DNA of 20,217 bases from Gyrodactylus bullatarudis (Eukaryota; Platyhelminthes; Monogenea; Gyrodactylidea; Gyrodactylidae): assembly GCA_012064415.1 (NCBI GenBank), contig SSNU01003036.1, forward strand, positions 1-20,217, read 5' to 3'. Within the stretch, counting starts at the first letter, position 1; the number at the start of each line of letters is the position of its first letter. Below, one piece after another: positions 1 to 8,469 of this stretch. The notes under the pieces were generated by a model that saw only the letters and a list, made by a program, of their open reading frames with translations, had not been told where the DNA came from and made no database searches. The position numbers and the translations under genes were made by a program.

Positions 1-260
1 TTATCATACGTATGAGTTATTCCTTAGCTTCTGTATTTCACATCATAAGTGGTTACCTTAACCCCCGTAAAATTGCAATCCATGTTTCCTAAAAGGGGTT
101 TTGAGCTAACATTTCAAGTGCTTTTGTAGTATTCTCAGTTTAAATTTTTTGAAATCAGCTATTACATTCCAATTATACTGGCCGTATTGAACTTTGATAA
201 AAAATAACACTGGGGGAAATTAAAAAAAAAGTTTTGCGATAAATTTTGGCGAAAAACTGA

Positions 261-491
261 TTATAGTGTAAAATTTAACGCAGATTCTGAATCTGCTTCC
301 AAAAATTTCCTATTTTTCAATTTGCGAAAAACCGAAATAGCACAATTTTCATAATCGGGAATTGAATAAATCAATTTTTCGACTTGATCCTTAGACATTT
401 CAGAGTCAAATTTGATATCATTTGAAAGAGCATAAAATTCTCTATAAGACGCTTTCAGTTCAAACGTGCTTTTGGAATGGATCATCCTCAA
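261..491 (-). other. unrecognised 76-codon ORF in a repeat
   Basis: An open frame of 76 codons starting at an ATG, with a mixed charged and hydrophobic composition but no domain I recognise. Its 3' part (about 255-300) is similar at the DNA level to 11153-11195: both carry the pattern gattatRgtgtaaaa followed by a gattc-gaatc motif. That copy is not open in the same way, so the similarity looks like repeat DNA rather than a conserved gene. I list the ORF because it is longer than most random ORFs here. It may be a chance frame or a fragment of an old element. No promoter or splice signal was seen. Confidence 0.15.
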
Positions 492-711
492 AATTGGTCT
501 TAAAGTTGAAAAAAGATGAAAAATTAGCGAAAAATGCCATGCACTTTTTTGTTTTTACCCTTCAACAGGCTATCTTATTTTGATAAAATCTCAAATTTTA
601 ATGGGGGAAAGAATGTGAAATTTATTTCTCTATCCAATGATACCTCGTATGACCATTTATCTTTTTTGGTTCAGAAGTTATTCAAGGTTTTTTCATTAGT
701 GATTTCACTCA

Positions 712-1014
712 ATTTTTCCCCATTTAGATTCTTACAATGCACTAATCTCGGTCTCAGGGCTTCATCCGCTCTGGGTTCGCAGATATGCATTTTTAGTTAA
801 AAAATTCTCTGAATATTATTCTACAGCAGATAGTAATTATTCTCTCAGAAATGCGAAATATAAACTTAATTTTTTGTTGAATTCCTTTAATAAAATATCC
901 TCAAAATAAAAATTATCTGATTGTGAAAACCTGACTAATCTTAAATTATTCATGTCGCACATCAGATCTAACCTGGATTATTCTAAGTCTCTTCTCCTTT
1001 CTTATCTACATTAA
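712..1014 (+). pseudogene. C-terminal fragment of an unidentified repeat-family protein (copy 1)
   Basis: One frame runs 101 codons with a single in-frame TAA at 907-909 and ends at TAA 1012-1014. It contains SYNALISVSGLHPLWVRRY near the start and HIRSNLDYSKSLLLSYLH directly before the stop. The same two blocks recur at 6957-7137 and the second also at 18686-18755, so this is protein-coding repeat DNA. The first block resembles the region after the RT core of CR1/Jockey-type LINEs (RFL..LF...Y..RI...GL..L..RR), but the terminal block does not match a LINE ending I know. I therefore leave the family open. A mobile-element origin is inferred from the copy number within 20 kb. Confidence 0.5.
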
Positions 1015-1379
1015 GTAATAACCGCCAGATGATTAACGATTTACCATCAGACAGTAGAGTTTATAATTAAAAATTTCTCTATTTTCATTGCCATTCTATT
1101 TAAAACATTATAAATCCACAAGATCAAAATAATTTCATGTTATTTATCAGATTTATTTACATTTATTTTGTGTGCATTATTTAATTTTTTTCATAATTCA
1201 ATATAAGATTTTGTCTAACAAAAATAAATTGATAAAGAAAGGCGATGCCAGGTTTGTTAAAAGAATAGCGCTGTATTTCGTGGCATACTCTTCAGCTTTT
1301 ACATGCCAGATTTATATACAAAAAATGACAAGAATGATGATAATTGATCTGATTGGACCTTCTTTTTGTTCACCTCCTT

Positions 1380-1515
1380 AGAGGTGAGTGCGTGTGTGCT
1401 TCTTTTGGTACTTCTCGGTTTTCTTGGTGTTGTTATTATGCGAGTACATTTGGTGGTGGGAGAGTTGCCATGTGCGTGTGTATACTGGTTCTTTGTACAT
1501 TTGTATACGGTCTTT
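1380..1515. other. GT-rich block 5' of the Penelope-like element
   Basis: This stretch is visibly G+T-rich on the plus strand (gtgagtgcgtgtgtgc, tggtggtgggag, gtgcgtgtgtatac), unlike the A/T-dominated surroundings. It lies immediately before the first recognisable Penelope-like coding sequence. It could be the element's 5' untranslated region or unrelated flanking simple sequence. Neither strand gives a recognisable protein. Confidence 0.3.
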
Positions 1516-1555
1516 CAATGGAATAGACCATGCTAAACAGGATTTTGAAAAAAAA

Positions 1556-2134
1556 ATTGCAGCCATATGTGCAGATTTTATGAAAGAGAAAATTGAATTT
1601 CCCTTCCTACAGAAAAGACATAACAGCCATTAATAGACTCAAAAGAAAAGAAGACATCATTGTAACAAGCCTAGACAAAGGGACCGGCCTAGCACTTATC
1701 AAGAAAACTACTTATATCAGAGAAATGGAAAAGATATTGAATGACACAACAAAATTCACTAGAACGAAAAAGAAGACAATTGACTACAACCCCAAAAACT
1801 TGGAAAAAAAGTGCAAAGACGAACTGAAACTGCTTTTAGCAAACAAAGTGATCAATGAAACCAAGTTCAAAGAACTTAGAGTCACAAATAGCAACCCAAA
1901 TCGATCATACGGAAAACCAAAAGTACACAAAATGTCATCGGACGATGATCCAGAAACCATAAAATTCAGACCAATTTTAGATATGAGCCAATCAGCAACA
2001 CACGGAATCGCGAAATGGTTAGCCGAATTATTAAAACCAATTCTCAAAAGTAAACATAGTATCAAAGACACCTTCGACTTTGTAGATAAAATTAAAGAAA
2101 TAAACTGTCAAGACAAAGTGATGCTCTCTCTAGA
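1556..2134 (+). pseudogene. Penelope-type reverse transcriptase, N-terminal and fingers part
   Basis: This segment encodes the region before and into the RT. A short upstream piece (about 1530-1590, frame of 1388, with DFEKKIAAICADFMKEK) gives way after a small indel to the frame of 1593. That frame reads through RKEDIIVTSLDKGTGLALI, then NRSYGKPKVHKM, FRPILDMSQSATHGIAKWL and finally VMLSLDL. These match the conserved early RT blocks of Penelope-like elements, including the strand that carries the first catalytic Asp (codon at about 2133). A 7-nt deletion at 2134/2135, judged against the family consensus, removes two residues after that Asp and shifts the frame. No convincing initiator codon is present, so the true N-terminus is missing or upstream. 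Confidence 0.8.
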
Positions 2135-2949
2135 TCTTTATTCACCAACATTCCACTCGAAGAAACAATAGAACACATAGTATGGAAAGTCAGAGAGTCG
2201 AATAGCAATTTTCCTCTAAGAAGCACAACACTCAGAAGACTGATACACTTGTGTTGTAAAAATGTAGCCTTCTCATTCAACAACAGAATTTACAAAAAAA
2301 AAATGGGGTGACTATGGGATCTCCACTAGGCCCAATCTTAGCCGAATCTTTCATGGAGAAGATAGAGTCAGGAAATCTCAGACAAACCATAGAGAACGCG
2401 AAACATTATTATAGATATGTAGACGATACAATTCTTAAAGTCAACAAAAACGAAGATACCAAAGCCATATTGAAAAAATTCAACAATGCTCATAAAAACC
2501 TAAGTTTCACCATGGAAAAAGAACAAAATGAAGAACTACCTTTCTTAGATGTACAACTATCGAGAACCACATCAGGAGAAATAAAGAGAAGAATATATAG
2601 AAAACCCTCATTCACAGGAAAATTACTTCATTACAACTCATTTTGCCCACGAGAATACAAAAGAGGACTGATAATATCCTTGTTTACTCGTGCTAAACGA
2701 ACAGTATCTGTGGAATTTTGGGAAGAAGAAAAAGAAAAACTAATATACATTTTTATAAAAAATGACTACCCCATAAATTTCATCAAGAGTACCTTAGAGT
2801 CCATAGAAGAGGAACGAAACATCAAACCTAACGAAGAGGAGAAACGAAAAATAAGACTATACATACCATTCAAAGGAGATCAGACCAGCTCAATATGCAA
2901 GAAAAAACTAAAGGAAAGATTCGACAAAACATTCCCAGACATTCCCTAA
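2135..2949 (+). pseudogene. Penelope-type reverse transcriptase, palm to thumb
   Basis: From 2135 the frame reads SLFTNIPLEETIEHI onward to NNRIYKKK and hits a stop at 2309-2311. A run of ten A (2294-2303) is one base short of the length that would keep frame with the next block. That block (2302-2949) carries NGVTMGSPLGPILAE (the B motif), YRYVDDT (the C motif with the two catalytic Asp), LPFLDV, the YRKPSFTGKLLHYNS block and a long charged thumb region. The catalytic YVDD box is intact. Some 214 codons after the second break have no stop, so the copy is young or has been hit mainly by indels. Confidence 0.85.
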
Positions 2950-3358
2950 GAATATTTTTCATAACCACAAATATTTTTTCAAACCAAACCAAATATAAAC
3001 TTGATCCATTGAAACATACTCACGTTGTATAAGTTCAAATGTTTTTGCAATTCTGAGTACATAGGACATACCTATCGACGTCTCGAAGAAAGGATAAATG
3101 AACATCTATACACTGGGACGACATCGGTCAGAGAACACCTGAGAGAATTTCCAGAAAAAGTTTCCCCATCAATTTTTGAAATCATTTACAAACAACCAGG
3201 GAAAATCTGACAGCTCTCAAGACAGCAGAGGCTCTTTTCATTGAAAAAGAAAAGCCAAAGAAAACCGGTGCGTACAGAAAGTAGCTATCAAACCACTAGT
3301 CCTACCTAGAGGAACTTTAAAAACAATAGACACGAATGAAGAGACCAGAGAGAAATAA
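2949..3358 (+). pseudogene. GIY-YIG endonuclease domain of the Penelope-like element
   Basis: After the thumb, the frame of 2949-3032 reads IFFITTN through DPLKHTHVV. A small indel then leads into YKFKCFCNSEYIGHTYRRLEERINEH (3028-3105) in the frame of 3025. This is the GIY-YIG fold: the first strand with paired Cys, the YIG strand, and the helix with the conserved Arg. At about 3206 the frame changes to TALKTAEALFIEKEKPKK (3210-3263), which holds the Glu of the active site. A further change at about 3281 gives a short basic tail ending at TAA 3356-3358. In Penelope-like elements this nuclease cuts the target DNA for insertion. Broken as it stands. Confidence 0.75.
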
Positions 3359-4571
3359 GCTAATTACCAACCTTCAACCAGATCCAGACCAAGATTAACA
3401 GAAATTCCGGAACCGTAGTCAAAAACTACACAGGTCAGAGGATTGATAGCACATGGGGTCATGAAAAATTAAAAATTGCATAAATTGATTTTAATATAAA
3501 TGTGGTCTTAACCCTTAAAGTTCCAGAGAATATTTTTTCATGACTCGCATTCCATCTTTTGTCTAGAAAAGGCTATCTTTGTAACTCTAGCAGATAGAGT
3601 TCAGGCGATTGCATATATGAATTCTACAGGTATGATTACTCGATAAAAGTTATCTTTCTTTTTATCTATGACTTTAGGAAATAAGTTTTCAAAAGAACGT
3701 TTTAAACAAAAATTAATTTTTCGAGAAAAATCAACTCTCTTTAAATTAGTATAGTGCGATTTTGACGAATGATAGAGCCAAGATCTTTGCGCATTCCAGT
3801 AGATTAATGAATTTCCTATCGAATGGGTGGTAAACGAAGTATTTTCTGCGTCTTGAATGAATAATTATGAGTTGCTAAAACGATGTGTGATAGAACTATC
3901 ACTGTTGGACTTTAAGGGTTAATCTTTAAAATTTCCCAAGACTAAATATGATGGAAATTTTTAGAGGGAGCAATTTTTTCATCGAATTGAAATTATCTAA
4001 AAGGGTATGCATAGAATCGAAAAAGGACTTAGATACTTGGCTGAAAAAAATAATTCTTGCAAGTCCACATTTCGGGCTTTAGTTCATCCAGAAATCTGCC
4101 AAACTGATACAGTTACAATGGTTTTAAATATAGGAATAAATTCCATAAGTATCAAACATTCATCATATCAATTGCCATGCGAGTTCCTTCCCGAATTAAA
4201 ATCAATCTCTTGTTGAAATCTGTCGTATAAAACTAGAACTGCCTCTATTGTAAATCAAATCTTTTTCTTCATTCTGTATAAGAAATAATTTATTGAAAAG
4301 ATGAATGCGTATTTCAAAAATTAAGCGATTTAATCGAGGTCAAAAAAGCAGATCATAAAATTTTGAAGCAAATTTAGGAATTAATATAGTTAGAGAATGA
4401 AATTCTTCCGAATAGAAAAATTGTTTATTTAAAGAAATGGAATTCGTAAAGCAACTTGAAAAATAAATCTTACCCATACAACAGAAGAAATTGTAAACTT
4501 TATTATTTTCATTTAAGCGAACGTTGATTGCAGCGAATAGTCGAAAATAGCACTTTTTATCCTAGAAAAAA
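3359..4571. other. non-coding A+T-rich stretch with one repeat segment
   Basis: No convincing gene. It begins with the probable 3' flank or UTR of the Penelope-like element. About 3748-3860 is a diverged copy of DNA at about 8350-8460, entered separately. A 69-codon plus-strand frame at 4007-4216 shows several Cys but no recognisable domain, and is probably chance. Confidence 0.4.
3748..3860 (+). repeat. diverged repeat, copy A (partner near 8.4 kb)
   Basis: The plus strand reads agtatagtgcgattttgacg, then gatag..gcc and a cgaagtattttct segment. The same series of words recurs at 8358-8460 with many substitutions. In one frame the two copies read SAILTNDRAKIFAHSSRL and SAFLANDIADLFAYSKRL, so they appear to be fragments of the same old protein-coding element. 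This copy has an in-frame stop soon after. A ND.A..FA pattern occurs between endonuclease and RT in some LINEs, but the match is too short to assign. Confidence 0.4.
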
Positions 4572-4847
4572 TTAATCGAAAAAACTAACAGTTTCCAATA
4601 CCTTCATAACAGACCAGCTGATATAATTTTTAAGACATGGTGGCGAATAAGAATGAGAACATTCAAAGTAGGAGTCTATTCCATAGCTTTGATCAACTTT
4701 GTAGCCAACATATCGACTTGGACAGTCCAAATACGATGTACTTCGTACTTTGGTACAAGTTGAGTCGTTTCTCATTTGCTGCATTATTGAATGAACAAAG
4801 TGACCATGCAATGATATCAAGAAAACAAAATTTAGGGTGATGATCAT
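4572..4847 (-). CDS. possible first exon of a secreted Cys-containing protein
   Basis: The minus-strand frame of 91 codons starts at an ATG at 4845-4847. Its first 20 residues (MIITLNFVFLISLHGHFVHS) look like a signal peptide: a short N-region, a hydrophobic core and small or polar residues near the cleavage point. Four Cys follow at about residues 32, 42, 63 and 71, with aromatic and Ser-rich spacing, as in small extracellular domains. A splice donor-like ATGAAG/GTATTG lies near the 3' end (about 4600), after which the reading becomes low quality, so this may be exon 1 of a longer gene. I found no convincing second exon downstream. The family is unrecognised, and a chance ORF is possible. 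Confidence 0.3.
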   Translation of the reverse strand: MIITLNFVFLISLHGHFVHSIMQQMRNDSTCTKVRSTSYLDCPSRYVGYKVDQSYGIDSYFECSHSYSPPCLKNYISWSVMKVLETVSFFD

Positions 4848-4987
4848 TTTAGAAATTATAAAATTTCTGAAAATTTCTACTATTTATCTACCAGAAAAGC
4901 TATTGTTTATTTATTGATGATGGTACTTGAATATTCTCTAATATTATTATTCTCTAATATTATACAGTTAATATCATACAAATTTTA

Positions 4988-5257
4988 GTGCTTAAATTGC
5001 TAACTCATAATAGAGACTTATTTTGCTATATTTGTGGGAGTTATTCTACCAAAAATACTTTCCCTATTAATACGAAGCATATTTATTTATATGAAGAAAA
5101 ATTTGGTTTGCCTCTCCTGGATTTTGACAAAGAGTTCGCACCAAATAGTATTTGTTCTTCTTTTAACAACTCGCTTCTATACAAACCTACCTATGGCGTT
5201 CTAATTTGCATTGAGATTTTTATCAATATCAAGATTTTAATCAGATGTATTCTATGA
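4988..5257 (+). pseudogene. fragment of TE-associated C4 zinc domain protein
   Basis: The frame has no ATG start but reads NRDLFCYICGSYSTK, a spacer, YLYEEKFG, LDFDKEFAPNSICSSF and then YKPTYGVLICIEI. This follows the pattern of a Cys-rich N-terminal domain found in many multicopy arthropod proteins (CYICG...YFG...D.DK.WAPH..C..C...MPFG.PM.WRE). Those proteins are usually thought to derive from mobile elements. Here the first Cys pair is intact, but the last Cys of the second pair is replaced by Phe, and the sequence after the FG-P-M-like segment drifts. I read it as a truncated, non-functional fragment. The family link rests on motif spacing from memory and needs a profile search. Confidence 0.4.
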
Positions 5258-5457
5258 GTAAGGGGATTAAGAGTATCGGTGATGAGAGAACAGATTTGTC
5301 CAGCGCCGTTCATTTGGTCAGCTTGAGTTGGCTTTAATGATCTGAAGCAAGATGGATGCCAATTCAGGAAATATGTAAAAACTCTCATGGATGCAGTAAC
5401 CATTGCCAAGGTTACTGATCAACCATGATAAAAAAAGTTATCAAGAGGCCCTATAGA

Positions 5458-5715
5458 CAATGAAGTTGTTCAGTTGTTATATTTGGTTGATAGTGGAAGT
5501 TTTATTAATCACGTTGCAAAAAAGGTTCGTGGAAGCACATCATCTTGTCAGTGAAACCCCAACATCATAAATATATGTATTTGGAGTTAGTGAGGCGTAG
5601 GTTGCAATTCAAGGCATTGTGAAGAATGTGAACATCAACTTCAACGTAACAAGTTGTGTAGGCTTCTTTCTACCTTCTGAGCTGGAAAAAGTCATACTAA
5701 ATCGTGAGACGTGTT
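5458..5715 (+). pseudogene. decayed retropepsin (aspartic protease) of a retrotransposon
   Basis: In one frame the DNA reads LLYLVDSGSFINHVAKKV (about 5472-5525). It carries the D-S-G active-site triad of retroviral-type aspartic proteases in the usual context (hydrophobic residues, then DSG, then a helix start). After a frame change at about 5545 and two in-frame stops, a second frame reads VFGVSEA, then VAIQGIVKNVNINFNV and FLPSELEKVIL. This matches the flap and the C-terminal (V)ILG-type strand of the fold, though the final Gly-Arg-Asp is altered. A Ty3- or BEL-type LTR element is the likely source. No LTRs, RT or integrase were found next to it. Clearly inactive. Confidence 0.5.
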
Positions 5716-6174
5716 GAAGATTTACAGAATATCGAAAAATCAGAAAAAAAACTCATATTTTTCGAAATTATTTTAATCTTTATAACAATTTTCATTTTAT
5801 TGATTAATAGTAATCATTCTGGAAGAAAAATTAAATTAAATTTATGTGGATTTAGACTAAAACGTATTTGAAATCAAAATTATTATTATTCAATTGTCTC
5901 ATTTTTTTGATAATTCCTGATCAGTTTTTCCTGTATTCATTTTAAGACTAATCGAATCTGAAGTTTAATTCAAATTATTCTACAAAATACAATTGAATTT
6001 GAAGGTGATCTTTGCAATTAAATTGAAAAAGTTTCTACTTACAATGTGTTGAACAATATACTTTTCCTAAAGAATAATATAAATCAATTTTTATAAAAAC
6101 TAATTAGCATGAAGATGAGAATATCCTTTTGATTCATTATTTTAACTCAAAAATTATTTATTATAATGGATAAT
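5716..6174. other. A+T-rich spacer, nothing recognised
   Basis: Between the retropepsin remnant and the second Penelope-type RT fragment I see no coding frame, repeat or RNA structure that I can support. Confidence 0.4.
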
Positions 6175-6177
6175 ATA

Positions 6178-6570
6178 GTCCCTGAGGTTTTTCCTGTTCG
6201 GCCAATCTTAGACATGTCGTCATATAATTTAACTAAATGGTTAATTGATATCGTGAAGCCTATTCATGCAAATTATGCTAAATATGTTGGTAAAGATACT
6301 TTTTCATTTTTTCATCAATTTAAGGATTTAAGGATTTAAATATAGGTCCTAATGAGATGGTCTCATCAGATGTAAGTTCTTTATTTCCTAGTATACATAT
6401 AGCTATCATTAAATCTTGGGATATCATCAAGAACTACATATAGGGGTAGAGAATCTATCAAAACCTACACATATATTTACAAAATTTACATGGTCTATTC
6501 AGATATATTATCACTTCCAACATGATCAGTTATCACTTTAAAAATGGTATGTTCTATTAATAGATTACAT
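6178..6570 (+). pseudogene. second, divergent Penelope-type RT fragment
   Basis: The frame reads FPVRPILDMSSYNLTKWL, then IVKPIHANYAKYVGKDTFSFF and, after a stop and small shift near 6338, NEMVSSDVSSLFPSIHIAII (about 6353-6412). This is the same RT region as in the 1.5-3.4 kb element (RPILDMS; SLDV.SLF.NIP), including the first catalytic Asp in SSDVSSLF. After a second break, RYIITSNMISYHFKNGMFY (about 6497-6557) fits the segment just before the B motif. The MGSP and YVDD boxes were not found. Residue choices differ strongly from the first element (for example FPSIH against FTNIP), so this is another lineage, older and more damaged. Confidence 0.65.
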
Positions 6571-6599
6571 AGATTTATCAAATTCGACATATACAATTC

Positions 6600-6885
6600 A
6601 ACCAACTTGGTCTCTTTTTCAACAAAGCCGATCTAAGGCATGGAAAATATTTTATTTTTCTGAACATTGCAAAAGCTTTTGGTGAGTTTTCTTTCAACTA
6701 TTCGAAATTCTCAAAAGTTTTTGTTGTGGTTAAGTAAAAGAACAACACACGTTATGTACCAAACAGGTAATTCGTATACTTACAGCATTTCAAACAACAA
6801 GAAAATGATAGGATAATATTTGTTAATATCGGGTCAAATTGCTATGTCTTCGATTTGTATTATCAATTTCGTCGATCCTCAAAAG
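6600..6885. other. A+T-rich spacer, nothing recognised
   Basis: No coding frame with recognisable motifs. It may contain eroded 3' sequence of the preceding RT fragment or the upstream part of repeat-family copy 2. Confidence 0.3.
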
Positions 6886-6889
6886 TTCT

Positions 6890-7370
6890 GTAATAAATTT
6901 GACTAATGACCAAGCCAGAAGAATCAAAAAAATTTAAAGTAGATTTCTTTGTTCTCTTTTTCCTGAACTTAATTCGTACAATGCTCGCATCTCGGCGTCT
7001 GGCCTCAATCCTTTTATGGGTCCGCCGTTATGCATTTATCAAATTGTGGCAACTTCAACTCCATAAAAAGTATTACTAAACATATCCGATCTAAAATTGA
7101 CTACACCCAATCTCTCCTATATCTTAATCTTCATTAAATAGAAGCAACCAGGTGATTTTCGATTTAATTTTTCAGATCAACTGCCATCAACAACTCAAAT
7201 GCAATCAAAAACCCATTCATGATTTATGTTTCTTGACTTTAACCAAGACAAGATTTACTATTTCCTATAATTATTTTGTATAGCTTTATTTTTTAGATTT
7301 TATTTCTAACAAAAAAAATTATTAAATTCTACTCTTCATGTCAACTAGATTTAGTTGGAACTCTATCTGC
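6890..7370 (+). repeat. unidentified repeat family, copy 2 (with conserved C-terminus)
   Basis: About 6890-7060 reads NLTNDQARRIKKI, stop, then RFLCSLFPELNSYNARISASGLNP and a WVRRYAF block in an adjacent frame. After an apparent deletion and shift it reads CGNFNSIKSITKHIRSKIDY and SLLYLNLH, ending at TAA 7135-7137. The terminal block matches 951-1014 and 18686-18755 closely, and the LFPELNSYNA block matches 712-770. The 3' flank, with cttcatgtcaactag at about 7338-7352, recurs about 200 bp after the coding end of copy 3. The R-FL-SLF...Y..RI..SGL..L..RR pattern suggests an RT C-terminal region of a LINE, not proven. Confidence 0.55.
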
Positions 7371-7439
7371 ATTCCCAGGATTTATTATAAAATTCACAAA
7401 AATCCCATCTGAATTTCAACTTGACAGATGTTAGATAGA

Positions 7440-8345
7440 TATGTAATTTTAAATTCAAACTATCTAAGATAGTTTATTGCTTAAAAAATATTATCTATAA
7501 GATTCAATTAAGAACCATTTTTAAAAATTTCACTTCCAAACATTTCGCCGCTGGGATAGACCATGTTTTTTGATCAGTGCTTACAATCTTATCCTGTAAA
7601 ATGAAATTTGAAATCATCAAGAGTTTAATTTACATAATTTCTCTCAATAATTTACATACCGCTTTGAACTCTATAGCATCTTTCTAAAAAATTTGAGCTC
7701 TTTTAAGTCATTCAAGGCTTAAATAAAATTTTGCACGACTCTATAATAAAGTGACTGTATTCAATTTTCGAATAAAGAATTTAGAATTTTTAAGTAATCC
7801 GCTTGTTTTTTTTAAATACAAAGTGAAAAATCAAGCTTTCAAAACCAAATTAATCAACTTTTAGTTAATATAAAGATGTGAATTCGTGATTTTCTTGTTT
7901 TATTATAATCTTAAAAATCAACTTTTGATTCCTTTCTCACTTTGAAATCAGCGACAGTACGATTGTGGAATTTATGTGAATAATTTGCCTTTCCTTTATA
8001 CCATTTCGAAATGTATTATAAAATATCACCACTACTTGTAAGTAACACCCTATTTTTGGGGGAGAAATTAGACTTGATCCAATATTATCCTTGAAAATTT
8101 GATTTCAAATTCGATTTTTTGATGACGAAATTCGGTAAAAATAAATTCCAATCTGCATAGTATCATCTTAAAATAATCCTCTACTCAAAAGTACTGAGTT
8201 TATATTTCTATGATGATACTTACAAGTATACTCTTCAAAATAATATAGTTAATGAAATACAGTACGTATTGAAGAATTTTAACGTTAAATACTTTATTGC
8301 TAAAAAGTAATCACGGAGACTTTAATATATATTAAACCTTGTATG
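7440..8345. other. A+T-rich stretch, nothing coding recognised
   Basis: No frame with recognisable content. A short near-palindrome (aaactatctaagatagttt, at about 7457) is the only local structure I noted. Confidence 0.35.
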
Positions 8346-8354
8346 TCTTGGACT

Positions 8355-8460
8355 GAGTAAAGTGCGTTTCTAGCGAATGATATAGCTGATTTATTTGCTT
8401 ATTCTAAGAGATTACCAGATTCCTTTTCGCGTGAGGGGCGAACGAAGTTTTATCCAATAT
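8355..8460 (+). repeat. diverged repeat, copy B (partner near 3.8 kb)
   Basis: The plus strand reads aaagtgcgtttctagcgaatgatatagc and ends with gggcgaacgaagtttt. It matches 3748-3860 in order and spacing. One frame gives SAFLANDIADLFAYSKRL followed by SREGRTKFYPIF before a stop. It is the better preserved of the two copies. It is probably a fragment of an old retroelement protein; the family is not resolved. Confidence 0.4.
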
Positions 8461-8469
8461 TTAGATGAA

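Larger units (their letters stand above)
1520..3358 (+). mobile_element. Penelope-like retroelement (RT + GIY-YIG), decayed
   Basis: A Penelope-like element copies itself with an RT related to telomerase and inserts using a C-terminal GIY-YIG nuclease. Here the characteristic order is visible across three frames: DKGTGLALI (about 1674), YGKPKVHK (about 1909), FRPILDMSQS (about 1965), a damaged LSLD..SLFTNIP (2125-2155), TMGSPLGPILAE (2311-2346), YYRYVDDT (2407-2430), LPFLDV (2539-2556), and then YIG with RRLEERINEH (3058-3105). Purine-rich coding sequence separates it from the flanks. Frame breaks lie at about 1590, 2134, 2303, 2947, 3033, 3206 and 3281. All are small indels; I saw no substitution that creates an in-frame stop. 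No terminal repeats or target duplication could be defined, so both outer limits are approximate. Confidence 0.85.

Noticed and set aside
534..800. 88-codon plus-strand ORF
   Set aside because: The conserved repeat-family protein runs in a different frame (712-1014), so this is a shadow frame.
1784..2071. 95-codon minus-strand ORF inside the Penelope-like RT
   Set aside because: It lies wholly within the clear RT coding sequence on the opposite strand.
4007..4216. 69-codon plus-strand ORF with several Cys
   Set aside because: No recognisable domain, signal peptide or repeat partner; compatible with chance.
6345..6385. Possible hammerhead ribozyme core (ctgatgag on the minus strand)
   Set aside because: No CGAAAC strand or closing stems nearby; the sequence is part of the RT coding remnant.
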